A stretch of DNA of 64,000 bases from Rhytidiadelphus loreus (taxonomy: Eukaryota > Streptophyta > Bryopsida > Hypnales > Hylocomiaceae). The notes under the pieces are model-generated. The model made no database searches, had not been told where the DNA came from, and saw only the letters and a list, made by a program, of their open reading frames with translations. The stretch lies in contig OX344765.1 in NCBI GenBank assembly GCA_947034895.1, positions 11,785,001 through 11,849,000 on the forward strand. Reading direction: 5' to 3'. The position numbers and the translations under genes were made by a program. Shown here one piece after another: positions 46,932 to 58,206 of this stretch. How positions within the stretch are numbered: the stretch's first letter is position 1; every line of letters starts with the position of its first letter.

Positions 46932-47217
46932 TGGGCAATCTCATTAAAGTGGCGAAATTCCTAAAGTTTGGTAGTTTTTACACTTTAAACTTGGCGGTGT
47001 GAAATGTACAACTGTCCTAGATTTCTTACATGTGTATCATTCCTAATTGTCTGAAATCTACATGAGTCATAGCTGGTACTTTCATAATTCAGACCGTGCG
47101 GTCTGAAATCTACAATTTTTCTAGATTTATTATGAAGTCTACATAATTCTAAGATTTATGAAATCTATACATATACTAGATTTCACTGAATAACGACATT
47201 TTAACGTAATTCCCCAT
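46932..47217. mobile_element. 4-bp-TSD MITE family, copy g, at a deletion joint
   Basis: The left end TTGGGCAATCTCATTAAAGT and right end ATTTTAACGTAATTCCCCAT are the family ends. The flanks do not match each other (AAAT and CTAT). The left flank corresponds to the ACX2 exon 7 acceptor (about 6,680) and the right to ACX2 intron 9 (about 7,626). The element therefore replaces ACX2 exons 7-9. Confidence 0.85.
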
Positions 47218-47486
47218 CTATGTTTTCCGACGCTTTGAATTGATCCTCTGTTTGCCCAGGACATTTCGTCATTGAATTGAGTTTCCGTCCTTAAATTACT
47301 ATTTGTCTTCCTTCGATTTTTCAGGCTATTCATCGACTGGTCGAGTATTTGAGCTTTGAACTGAAAGGGGAAGCGGGTTCTCTTGTTGACGGTTTTGGCA
47401 TTCCCGACGCCCTTTTGCGCGCTCCCATCGGCCTTCAGTCGGGCCAGTACTCTGAGTATACACAACACGTGGGATTTGAGTACTAG
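47218..47486 (+). pseudogene. Orphan ACX2 exon 10 copy
   Basis: Almost identical to 7,626-7,894, with acceptor TTTTTCAG and exon 47,325-47,486 ending in the same TAG. One visible exon change is CGCGCTCCC for CACGCTCCC (His to Arg). No upstream ACX2 exons are attached, so it cannot be expressed as ACX2. The near-identity implies recent duplication or gene conversion. Confidence 0.9.
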
Positions 47487-48727
47487 ACCGACTCGTATTC
47501 CGGTTTTAGCCGTTTTGTTTTTTTAGGTATTCCACAACTTACAAGCATAAAAATTACTCTTCTTCTTAACCACAGGGGGTCGATAGTTTTCAACGAAGGT
47601 GTTATTGCTCTGAAAGATGGCTACTTGCCTCGCAGGTCGGTATCTCCTTAAGTTTTGATGAGGAACAGGGACACAACCGTTCCTCTTGAATTACTGGGGA
47701 GACGGATGTTAGACACGAGATACTCCCCGATGTGGATCCCTCACTTTCCATTAACAAATTCTCAAGTGCTGTCAGTGATGTAAAGAGACGTTTTGTACTG
47801 CAAGCCATGTCCTTAGGAAGCTACCGAGGTGCTTTGCAACAGAATTCTATCAATCAGACTGACTGATTTTTGCACTCAACCCTCATTTCAGTACTGACTT
47901 GCACATTCCCTGTGTTGTTTACACATCTGATTGGAAACCGTGGATGTCGATTGCATGAAAATAACCTACAATTTTGAAAAGTTCGTCGAAGTCTTCTGGA
48001 GGTCGATGAGAGAGGACCCAAATTTTTCAAGCCCGTGCCTCGCGTGTTTTACAAGGATTTTTGTGGCGATCAATGTCACAAATCGTTTACACGTGAAGTT
48101 ACCAAACGTATCTAAAATTCTTATGACTCACACTTGCCCACAATGTTTTCATCTCGACCTCAAACAGGCCGTTCAATACATGGGAAGAATAAGTTCATTC
48201 ATTTCAGAAAAGCAGGCCTCGACTTCCTTTACTGGTTAATATCTGAGTGCGAAAGATATACACAAGCTTGAATGGATAGAACAAAACCTGATAGCAAAAA
48301 CTACCAAAACATGACATTCCAAAATCTTGCACAGTGAGTACACAAAGCATTTGAGAATTCGGTATCCACCACTTCAACGTCCAAACTCATGTTGTTTTTT
48401 GCCTATAAAATCCTGGACTAATCATTTTACATATGACATCCAAGAAAGACATTCTTTACTGTGTTCATATCAGAAGAGATTCCAATAAGAATATTTAAGG
48501 ATCTGACCAGTCTGATAATACAAAACACCTTATTTAACGCTAAATCCGTTACAATCACATGTGGTTGCCTTAACAGAGCCAACCTTGTACTTCGAAAATA
48601 TAAACCAAATTGGAGAGTAGAAACATTACGTCTAGATGGATTGTCAATTACATTACTACGAAGATGAAGAGTCTCTTTCGTTTACGCCAATCATTCATTC
48701 CCACTGGCAGCTTGGAGTTTCGCTCAC
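47487..48727. repeat. ACX2/P450 convergent spacer, copy 3
   Basis: Matches 7,895-9,204 and 36,972-38,182, with private deletions (for example around 47,840 and 48,670). It runs into the P450-C stop codon. No gene lies inside. Confidence 0.85.
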
Positions 48728-51700
48728 TTACAAGGCCAAGGCATTCTCCTTCTTGCGAACTTTCAATTGCAGATTGTTTGCAAAAGTTGGCATGGGATTG
48801 ATCCTGACGGTCTCCTCGGGATCTTCCATCTCCCACTCAAAGCTCAACACCAGGTAGTGCAGGTACACCAAGATCTCCGTCCGCGCGAATTCGTTTCCCA
48901 GACACAGGCGTGGTCCTCCACCGAAAGTGACAATTGTGTAGGGAGCAGGACCTGAGCCTTCAAATCGAGATGGGTCGAACTTTTCAGGATTAGGAAAAAA
49001 CTCGGGGGAATAGTGGGAGCGGTTTACAGTCCACATCAGCTGCAAAACAGTGCAAAAACAGTATGAAAGAAATTTCTTCCCCAACACAGATTTCTGAATA
49101 AAATCTGGGTATTGCAGGACAATCTTCCATTTAGAAAAAATCAACCGAACCCTAATCTTGGAACTCTAGGGTTTAGGGCTTTTTTCTGGAAAGTCAAGAA
49201 ATTCTGGAATTCTACATGGAATCTGCACCATTTGCAAGTCTAGGAGAATTAGAATGCAAAAGTTAGGGAGACTAAGGCTAGTGAGAAGTGGACAAGACAA
49301 CTTTCGGACTTTTAAAAACTTGTTTTTTAAAAGTTGGACATGAACTTTTGGGTTGCTTTTAGTTTGACAAGAAGGCAAAGCTAGCATTATAAAACTTTGC
49401 AAAGGTAATTTTGACCTTTGTAAATCTCAATTCCAACATAAATTCTCTTCCAATTCAAATAAGGCATGGATGTTTGCTCTAATACAAATTCATCAACTAG
49501 CAAGGGGAGTTTCTCATGAAATGGCAACTTCCACAATGTAGCAAAAGTAAACTCACCAACCACCCTTTTGGAATGGTGTAACCTTCATATTCAAAGTCTT
49601 GGATTGCCCTCCGAAAAGCTAATGGCACGGGAGGCTGCAACCGCATGGTCTCTTGGCACACACACCATGTGTACTTCATTTTGCGTGTGTCCTCCCAAGT
49701 CAAAGGTGCTCCACCCTTCTCCTCTACAATCTCTTGTTGCTCTAACACACACATTCAACAAGAAAAAAAAAATCCTCTTGATTAGACTCCTTTAATCTAA
49801 CTGCTTGGGCAACTGTCATTTTATAGATCAAATAGTTTGAATATGAAATAAAGTGTGTTACAGACAATGATAGTGTTGGATGCACCTTGAATGACCTCCT
49901 TCCAACACTGAGGATTGAGGAAGAGATACTTGAACACCTGAGCCAATGCTGTGCTACTAGTGTCATGGCTGGCAAGCAACATGAGCAAAATGTTGTCTTT
50001 GATTTCTTCCTCAGTCATGAAGCTTCCATTCTCATATGGGGTGGTTAGAAACACTGAGAGGAGGTCTTGGTGGGCGGAGGCTTTGCCATCTTTCAAATCC
50101 TGCATTCAAGAATCAACAATCAAACAGCATAAATCAACCGGAAAATGTACCAAACTTATTCTTTTTTTCACACTAGTATTGGGCTTGAGACACACACATC
50201 TCGAAAGACTCTCCCTCATTGATTATCAATTGTTTTCATGTTGCTTTAGTTGATTAATGGATTAATATAGAAATGACATATTTTAATGTCATTTTCATCC
50301 CTAATTCTCTTTGTGTTCATATTTGGAATGATGAATTAGAGTGTTTCTTGCTTCACATGATGGTGATGTTTGGTTCATAGAGCATCTTAGTTATCTAAAC
50401 AATTAGTAAATGCTTGTATCTTCAAGAGACAATCTTCCTTTACATCCAATTTGATGTAATTGAGGTAAGTAATATATTTGTATGAAGATCTATACTAAAC
50501 ATGCAAACATTCAAATTAAGGATATGGGTGTTACAAATCAAAATTTCAAAAACACTTTTCCAACATAGAAATGGTACTACATAATGTTATGTTAGAATTA
50601 AAGCCCATCAACTGATTTAGTGGAATTGAAACAACCAATAATTAAGCTACATATACTCATTATGGTCAAGACATACAACCCTATTGTATCCTCACCTACA
50701 ATTGTCCAACATTTCAAGTATGGAAATGTTGAACAAATGTTTGTAGGGATGCAATTTGGTTGAGGATCCATAAAGGGTATGCCTATATTAGTGAAGAAGT
50801 GCAAATCTATGATGCGGTGTATTATGAGAGAAATTGTTGCACACCTGTCGCCTTTGTTGGATGAGGGGGTGGAAGGCACGTAAAATGCCTTCACGTGCAA
50901 GCCTTGATTTGTGGTAGAGTGTTCCTGGGAGATCAATAGGCAATTGCATCATCCCCCCAAGATAGTGTTCTACATCCACCTCCAATTAAAGAAACTCTGG
51001 GTCCTCTGGCTTGAGACTCACAAACAAGTTTGCGGCCATTGCAAAAGTGAACTTCTTTACCACTAGTGCTGCTACAATTTGGTCCTTTCCATCCCAATAC
51101 TTTGCAAGTTGGGCCCTTGCCACTACATCCATTCAGGATACAAACTTATGGAGGTTGTCAGGACCAAAAAACGAGGTGAAGAGGCGACGCATCCGTCTGC
51201 TGTCACCTTCAAAGTTAGAATGGGTGCAAGTTATGGTCTACTAGTTTTTAGAACAAGCTTTTTGCACTCTCTTCATATTTTGATGTAACATTCAATTTTC
51301 AAGTAAATTTTATTATTTTCTGAAATTGAACCATATAAAAATTATACAAAAAACCTTTTAGAAATTATAGTCATATAAACCAAAGGCTTAAATCTATGTT
51401 TGTTATAATAGTTGGGGTTTAAGATTTAAAGTTTTGAAACAAACCTCATTTAATACTTTGATGAAATCATGATGAAACTTTGATGCTAAACAAGGTTATT
51501 TGTTCAATTTGAATTTTAGATTTTTGTTACAAAGGACGTATGAAAATTGAACTTTGATAATAAGCTTACACTTGGTGTTAGGGATGGTGTTAAATAGGTG
51601 AATTTTATCCCAAAATGAATTTGAAATTCATTCCTAAAACTCTCATTAACACCACTCTTAACACCAAACATGCCTTAAAGTGGTAGCTAAGTGAATACGG

Positions 51701-51738
51701 TACTATATAAGATGAAGTGATTAAGTAGAGTCATGGCA

Positions 51739-52075
51739 ACATTAGATATTTTTTGAGACCTTTAGAAGACTATGAGTTCCCAAACCGTGGGGAATGTCGG
51801 AGTAGTGGCACATGAGCAATCTAATGTGGTTGAGAGATGGCCACATCAAATAATAATAAAAAATTAAAATTTTAATATTTTTTGAAACTTAAATTTATTA
51901 TAATTATTAATTAATTATTAAAAATATAATTAATATAATTATTATTTGTTTTTAGTATTTAATAATTTGGCAATGTTGTAGTGGTTTACATCAAGAGAAA
52001 TATCCCGAAACAATCTTTTAGAGGCCCCAAATTCCCCCTCATGATTTTCAAAGCTAACATTGTATGAATAAGACA
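51739..52075. mobile_element. Ancestral CATTAGATG-family element in P450-C intron 2
   Basis: ACATTAGATATTTTTTGAGACC at the left and AATTCCCCCTCATGATTTTC at the right correspond to the elements in the same intron of copies A and B. It contains GAGTTCCCAAACCG and an AT-rich core. Confidence 0.6.
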
Positions 52076-52641
52076 TGAATGAATGAACTAACTTGTGTTC
52101 GTCGCCAAATTTGAGTAACAAATTGTCCTTGCCAAACAACTTTGCAAGTGAAGGGGGCCAGCTTATGTGTACCAACTTGTTCTCATTAGTAAACAACAAT
52201 TTGTTGCCTTTAGGAGCTAGCAAAGATACAACCATGTTGAAAAATATATTGGTTTTAAACACCTGCAAATGAATGACAATCACAAGATAGTGAGATTCCA
52301 CTATTCCTATAGAATTCTCCTAACATTGAAATTTATTATATTTGCACAAGCCAAAGTGCCAAAATTGTGATGCTCAACTCCACAAAACTCTAAAAACTAG
52401 GAGCAATATAAATTTAGGTTTGAGGGACGCCCAACTTTAGAAACTACAAAGTTGTGAATATTTGTCAATATAATAAAATTGATCATTCTTAGTTTTATTT
52501 GAACTCAAGACCCTCATCTTAGTACTATTACATTTGTGATCATTTTCATTAAAATGGTATGTTTCAAAATGTCAAAATAGAGTTAAAAAAATGAGTTGTA
52601 TATGTCAAATCCAACCAAGTATGATCCCTTGAAACAAATGG

Positions 52642-52933
52642 CATTAGATGGGATTTAGTTGGTCTATAGGGCTATGAGTTCCCCCAACTCCCAAATAGTT
52701 GGAATTTGACTACAACAGTAGGCTGACGTGGCAAAGTGACTGCCACGCTAGAGAATAATAAATTTTATTATTTTTTCTCAAACTTTTTAAATTAAAGAAT
52801 TAATTAGTTTATTAAAAAAAATTAAGTTAATTAATTTTTTTCATTATTTTTAATTCTATATAGTAGTGGTTGGTTCCCAACATGGGGAACCAGCCTAAAA
52901 CGATCCTCTTATGTAGCTAGAAAACATCTAATG
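52642..52933. mobile_element. CATTAGATG-family MITE in P450-C intron 1
   Basis: Ends are CATTAGATGGGATTTAG and the inverted AAAACATCTAATG. GAGTTCCC and GGTTCCC words lie inside, with a GACGTGGCAAAG...TGCCACG hairpin arm. Copies A and B read AAATGGATTTAAA without it. The target duplication is not clear. Confidence 0.75.
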
Positions 52934-53599
52934 ATTTGAACATAGTGACATTCAATAAACAACATTCATATTCTTTCCAAAGTTGCAAAGAAGAAAAACT
53001 CTTGAAAGTTGTAGTGTGGTCCAAAGACTAATTAGCATGAATCAAGAGTTTGTTTTGGGGTAATTACACCAAAGGAGAGCATCCATGTATATAGGCAACA
53101 GATTTGTTTCAAGAGGTGACGACAAGTGCCTACACATTATATACATATTCGTAATGCACAAACTTTTAATGTACGCCAATCATAATACATGATTGGAGTT
53201 AATCTCTCTCTATGCATATCTATAAAGTGGCAGTGGAGTAAATCTCACTCATAGAAAAACATGCTTAACCCCTAAACGTCCAAATAACGTTTCTTGGCAA
53301 CATAGTGATTTTGGGCCACTCACTACAGATAGAGTTTTTTTTTTTTCTTTGAAAATTTCACACAATATGGAGACGAGTAGTAGCTTTAAGGCCCAAAAAA
53401 TTTCATAACTTTTGACTACATGGTTCAAAAGTTATTGCATGATATGTAATTTTCAATGTTCAGCATGCACTGGGCAGCCCAGGCAGAAAAAAAGAACTTC
53501 TTTGAAAATCACTTTTAAAAAAAATAAAAATTTGAAATTAATTCTTTAGATTTTTATATATGTGGTAAGCTTTGAATCTATTAGAAGAGATTTCTACGT

Positions 53600-53895
53600 T
53601 TTAAGAGACTATGAGTTCCCAGATTGTGAGAACTCAGGGAACATTGTGGGAATACTAATTTGACTTGGCCAGGAGACGGCCACATCATATATTATTATTT
53701 CATATATTATTTCATATTATTTTTACTTTAAAAAAAATTCTAAAGAAAATTATTAAAAATTTAATACTTAAAAAAAAATTAATTAAATTTTTTTGTTAAT
53801 ATTATTATATTCTGACTGTACAGGGTTGGTTCCCAGCAATGGGAACAACCCTGAAACAATCTCCCAAGTACCTGAAATCTCCCCTAGTGATTCCA
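53600..53895. mobile_element. CATTAGATG/GAGTTCCC-family element in P450-C intron 1
   Basis: ACTATGAGTTCCCAGATTGTG near the left and GGGTTGGTTCCCAGCAATGGG with TCCCCTAGTGATTCC at the right flank an AT-rich core. It has the same layout as the other family members. It seems to be nested in a further repeat related to the 919-bp element (53,270 and about 54,850-55,050). Confidence 0.5.
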
Positions 53896-55327
53896 TTTTG
53901 ATTAATGAGATGAAAGTTATGAGGAATTTTAGTTTGGATTAGTTTGTGGGCTAGGGGAGGACACTCTCACTACATTTGGGGTAACTACGTGCGGTGGTGG
54001 AAAAAGTAATTCATGTAATTCACCTTGAATAAACTATAATTTCATTCTAAAATTTTGAGCTTTGTTTAACAATGACTAAAGGTTTCTATTGACAAAAAAT
54101 TCAATTCCAAATAACATAAGATATATTGTCTAGAAAGGGTTGAAAAATGAACTAAAATGGCATGTTCTCCAACTAAAATATTTATAGAGCTCACATGAAG
54201 ATGACTATTGCATCAATATTCAACCAAAATAAACTTTCAATAGAAAGCTATTCTATATAATTTTTTTTTCATTTTTCAAATTTTTTTTCTTATATAATAT
54301 AGAGGTGTGAAAGTTATTTTCAGCTTTACAGTGTATCTTTTTTCTTCAAAAATTTATAACTAATTACTATTAGCACAAAAAAATACCAATAATTCAAAAC
54401 ATAAACTTCTAAAGTAGTAAAATCTATCCATAATTTTTTTTTTGAAAAAGAAATTAAATTTTAAGGTGTATTACTTGTTTTACTTTTTCCGCCGCACGTA
54501 GTTTGCTAAAACATAGGGAGTGTCCTCCCCGGGTTTGTGGGTAGTTCTACTCTAAAATAAACTTTGAAGTCCTTTATTTAACTCAATTTTAAATATTTTT
54601 GGAAAAAAATAAAAACATTAGGTGTAAATTGTTTATTACAACATTAAAACCATTGGGATTAGCATTTTTCAATTCTATAAATAAATTGTTAACAACTTAG
54701 TATTTTTAATCATTCTCTACTTCTTTCTACTTACTAATTTGATCTAAATTTTTTCAAGCATGTAGCCAACTTGACTTGAAGAATGAATCCAAAGAGTAAC
54801 CACCACTTCGGACATTTTTTCATACAAATGTGACCTTGTGAGGTGCAGCTGCCCGTATTTTCACAGGGCCAAAAACAAGATTTTTGTCACTTCAAATGTT
54901 AATATCTTGCAATCTATACGGTGGAAAACTCTGAAATTTTTTCCACATCTTCTCTAACTATTTTACTACAAGATCCTACGGTTACATTTATCCAGAAATA
55001 TTTTTCATCTAAAATTTGGTGCTTGTAAATGCAAGGGCAGTTTTGGAGCAGTTTTGGAAGTAGACGAAACCACACTCAATCAAACTCGTTACAAACTGAC
55101 AAGCAAGCAGACACAGACACCCAAACTGCGTGTTTGTTGAAAGCGTAGCGTACCTTGCCATACTTGGCCACTCGTGTATTGTAGAATTCTGACATGCGGT
55201 TGTTGTAATTAGCGGTCAAGTAAGCTTGGGTTTCACCCAACAGCGGCCATCCTGCGCTTCCCGGCGGCACCGGCGGCATCCCTTGGCGTGTTTTTGCAGC
55301 TGCACCGCCGTTAGTACCCCAGAAGAC

Positions 55328-55875
55328 ACCAGAGGCTTTTATCGATCTTCCGTGGAAGAAAAGATGGGGTTCTTCCGTGAGTACCAATGGAAAATTTGGA
55401 TCACGGAGAAAGTAGAAGACACGGAGAAGAAAGTGAGACTCATAGAGGAAAACCTCACTTTCCCCTTAGATGTTTTAACTTTTTTTGATAGGTTTGGACC
55501 GTCATTGTGAATGATGAATATCAAAATTTTGGATGATTTTTTGTATTTTGAATGAATGAAATGATGATTTACGGATGAATAGAAATTTTAACTTTGGATG
55601 AATATGTGTCTCGCGAATGACAATATCTACGACGTTGGAGGAATTTCATTGGAAACATTGAATGGATGACGCGGATGATATGTGGATGAAATTTTGAAAA
55701 TACATTTTTTTGGATGAAATTTTTTGGATGAAATTTTGGGAAAAAAATTGGATGTATTTTTTTGGATGAATTTCTAAAAATCGGGATGAAATTTGAAAGC
55801 AGTAAGAGACATATTTTTATTGACAAAGCTCCATAACAAAATAAAAAACATACTGCACTACCTAGCTACCTGCTA
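55328..55875. repeat. Breakpoint DNA with degenerate GGATGAAATTTT repeats
   Basis: DNA to the right of the P450-C breakpoint is unrelated to the P450 genes. GGATGAATTT / GGATGAAATTTT words recur about ten times irregularly between 55,520 and 55,795. Short open frames on both strands reflect this composition. No gene is supported. Confidence 0.5.
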
Positions 55876-56222
55876 GTATCCTGCACACTGGGCTCCGCTA
55901 CAAGAAGTGCTGAAATCTGTGCTCAACCAGCCAAACATCCATCAAATTGCTCGGCACATCTCCTCACACGATTCTTTGAGCAAGTCCCTTCGCAACAACC
56001 GTTTTCCCAACACCGGGTTCTCCGATCAACACAGGGTTGTTCTTTGTACGTTCGTTGTGAAAGAATTCTCACCACTCTCCGAATCTCATCGTCTCTCACT
56101 CTCTCCCAATGACAGGGTCTAACTTCGCAGCTTGCTCCACAAAATCCCTTCCGTATTTCTTCAGCGCTTGGAAATTGGTGTCACCCATGTTGTTCCTCTC
56201 ATAGTTTCAAGCTCCTTTACCC
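55876..56222 (-). pseudogene. HSP101/ClpB fragment, first nucleotide-binding domain
   Basis: HSP101/ClpB chaperones are AAA+ disaggregases. From an intron-acceptor-like TTTCTAACAG at 56,222, the minus strand reads GDTNFQALKKYGRDFVEQAA, then [24 protein letters not shown] and [14 protein letters not shown] (Walker A), then GLAQRIV, a TGA in place of the next Arg codon, and GDVPSNLMDV. At least three frameshifts separate these blocks, and homology fades near 55,880. Cytosolic HSP101 is the best match from recall (RDFVEQAAKLDPVIGRD). The retained splice site points to a DNA-level fragment, not a retrocopy. The rest of the gene is absent. Confidence 0.85.
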
Positions 56223-56519
56223 TGTTAGAAAGAGAGAATCCAAAGCAATACTTCAGTCATCATCAACATGTCCATCAGTAGCATGTCACATTAATTATTC
56301 AAACCACCATACTGTTTTCTCTTAATTCAAAGAAAAACTGGGATATTTTCAACCTCAATTACTGTCTAGCCTTGCAGCATTAGCTCAGTGACTGACAAAC
56401 AATTCTTCGATCTCAGTACAAGTTCCATGTGAACCTGGTGTCCTGGACTTCTGGTCTGCTAGAAGTGGAGAAGATTTCACTCGTACTAACTTAACTCATT
56501 GAACCCCAAAACTGAACAG

Positions 56520-58060
56520 ATTCAATGAGAGTCAAGTTGTTCAATCTTCACCACCGCATCATCATCATTAACTGTGGTAGCCAAAGTTTTACCTCCTACC
56601 TGGTCGAGGTTCAGCTCGACATGCTTGGTCAAATACTTTGGGTCATCCTTCATCATTTCTTTAAGTTGGGAATCCTGTACAGTAAAACCAGTGCACCGCA
56701 AATGCTTTGCCATCATAACTTTATCATTCCCTTCCTTGCAAAAATCTTTGGCATCAGTCAATACTCCAGAATCCTCTGATTTAAGCGGGCGGCAATCAGC
56801 ATGCATAACACAAAAATAGCTTCCCTCAACAACAGAATTTGCACAACGCTGATTTTTCACCCAATAACGTGCCATGCAAAAATTACTGGGCTCCACATTA
56901 GGATCAACTGAAAGTTAAGGTTTTCCGCCAAACCTTGATGTTTCTCACAATATATGCCTTTGCATGCTTGTCGAGGGCACCTTCTCTTCTTAGTTTTGAG
57001 AAATGCTGAGCAACCCCAGGCATCTGATTAAACTTCCATTTCCAAGTCTTTGACGCAGAGTTCAAGAGACCATCTCCGGATAACTTAACAGCACTTCCCT
57101 GGCCCTTCAACTGCAGTTTTGAGGCTACAGCTTCGGTTTCAAGGGTGTGATCATCAGCAAACTCTGACTTTGTAGCATCCACAGAAAAAGCTATTGTTTG
57201 AGAACAATGTGCAACAAGCTCTGATGCAGCTGGACAATGTTCCTGTGCTCAGAACCACATTTTAATTATTCAGCAATAATGAATTTGCATCACATATTCG
57301 CTAGTGCATTAGTTTCATAGATTTTGCAGATTCTGGACAAGTCATTGAAGCCAAAAATTGAATTTTGATTACTTTGAAGCAACTTTGCAAGCTGAATTAT
57401 TCTGGGACAACCCTAGTACAATGTAAGAGTAGTGAGATTTTTACTCAACCATAATCAGGTGATGCTCAATAAATTGCACTAAAGCGAATTAGGTGCAAAC
57501 CTGGGCAGCTGACGATGAGGGTCCTGCATCGTTATGCTTATGAGCTTTGAGGTAGTCACGCGTCCAGCCGGAACCAGTGACTCTGGTCGGTCACTTCCCT
57601 CCTTGGGCTTGCGGCCACGCTTGGATCCTGAACTTCCCTCCTTCTCTGCCTTTGGAGTCACAGACGAAGAGGAAGAAGGTCGGGATAGTTTGTCAGATGG
57701 CAAGAGAATGTCACTTTCAGGATCCGCGAGATCATCAAACGCTGGACCTTTCTATTCTCCCCAACTTGGGTCAAGCCCCGGTTGCTCAAGAGCCTCCCAA
57801 AGCCTTGCTGCCTCGTCCCATAGGATAACTCTAATACATTCCTATCAATCACGAAGAGCCGCAAAAAAAATATCTCAGTCCACAGCATTACTTGCATCAA
57901 ACAAAAAGTAACAAAAATGAATCTTACACTACTAAGCAACACATGAATTTCAAGCCAAAAAAAAGTACCTTCCCTGTCCTTCTTGCTGATTTCGGATTTT
58001 AGCAAATTACAGAGGTCTTCCAATCTTCTATTTAGCACTGAGATTACAATGTTGCAGCCT
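56520..58060 (-). pseudogene. Decayed gene with AT-hook and Cys/His zinc-finger motif
   Basis: Minus-strand exon-like pieces in order: one ending LEDLCNLLKSEISKKDRE with donor at about 57,967; one from about 57,831 (acceptor TGTATTAG) reading LWDEAARLWEALEQPGLDP, a TAG at 57,752-57,754, AFDDLADPESDILLPSDKLS, a Ser run and the AT-hook SKRGRKPKE. Next is one from about 57,243 (acceptor GAGCACAG) ending KAYIVRNIKVWRK. The last is EPSNFCMARYWVKNQRC, whose Cx10Cx10CxxH spacing resembles C3H-type fingers of chromatin proteins. There is a stop or frameshift at the joins near 57,545 and 56,905. It suggests a nuclear, DNA-binding protein, but I do not recognise the gene. It may be a pseudogene, or a real gene with splice sites I misplaced. 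Confidence 0.5.
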
Positions 58061-58206
58061 TTGTCCATGAACAAGAATCCACCGCAAACAAGCGCCTTTG
58101 TCCGTGAACAAGAATCCACCGCAAACAAGCACCTTTGTCCGTGAACAAGAATCCACCGCAAACAAGCGCCTTCGTCCGTGAACAGGAATCCACCGCAAAC
58201 AAGCAA
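58060..58206. repeat. 37-bp tandem repeat, four units
   Basis: Units start TTTGTCC(A/G)TGAACAAGAA at 58,060, 58,097 and 58,134, and TTCGTCCGTGAACAGGAA at 58,171. They are nearly identical. 37 is not a multiple of 3, so any frame across it cycles through all three. It adjoins the upstream end of the decayed AT-hook gene. Confidence 0.95.

Larger units (their letters stand above)
48728..55327 (-). pseudogene. Cytochrome P450, CYP85 clan, copy C: truncated and with two stops
   Basis: Exon equivalents are 55154-55327 (5' part lost), 52093-52262, 50845-51196, 49886-50099, 49557-49741 and 48728-49039. Splice sites are kept. Exon 3 has TGA at 51,133-51,135 and TAA at 50,986-50,988, matching residues 167 and 216 of copy A. 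The first exon loses homology upstream of VFWGTNGGAAAK, so the start codon, membrane anchor and promoter are gone. ETMR, FDPSRF and FGGGPRLCLG are intact. Exons 4-6 lack stops, so loss is recent or started at the 5' end. An ATG at 55,387 opens into the remaining exon 1 but belongs to unrelated DNA. Confidence 0.92.

Noticed and set aside
55339..55524. Minus-strand frame as a new first exon for P450-C
   Set aside because: The DNA is unrelated to other P450 first exons, offers no membrane anchor, and two downstream stops remain.
57658..58206. 182-codon minus-strand frame
   Set aside because: It runs through 37-bp repeats and likely introns in the wrong frame; the coherent protein pieces are in other frames.
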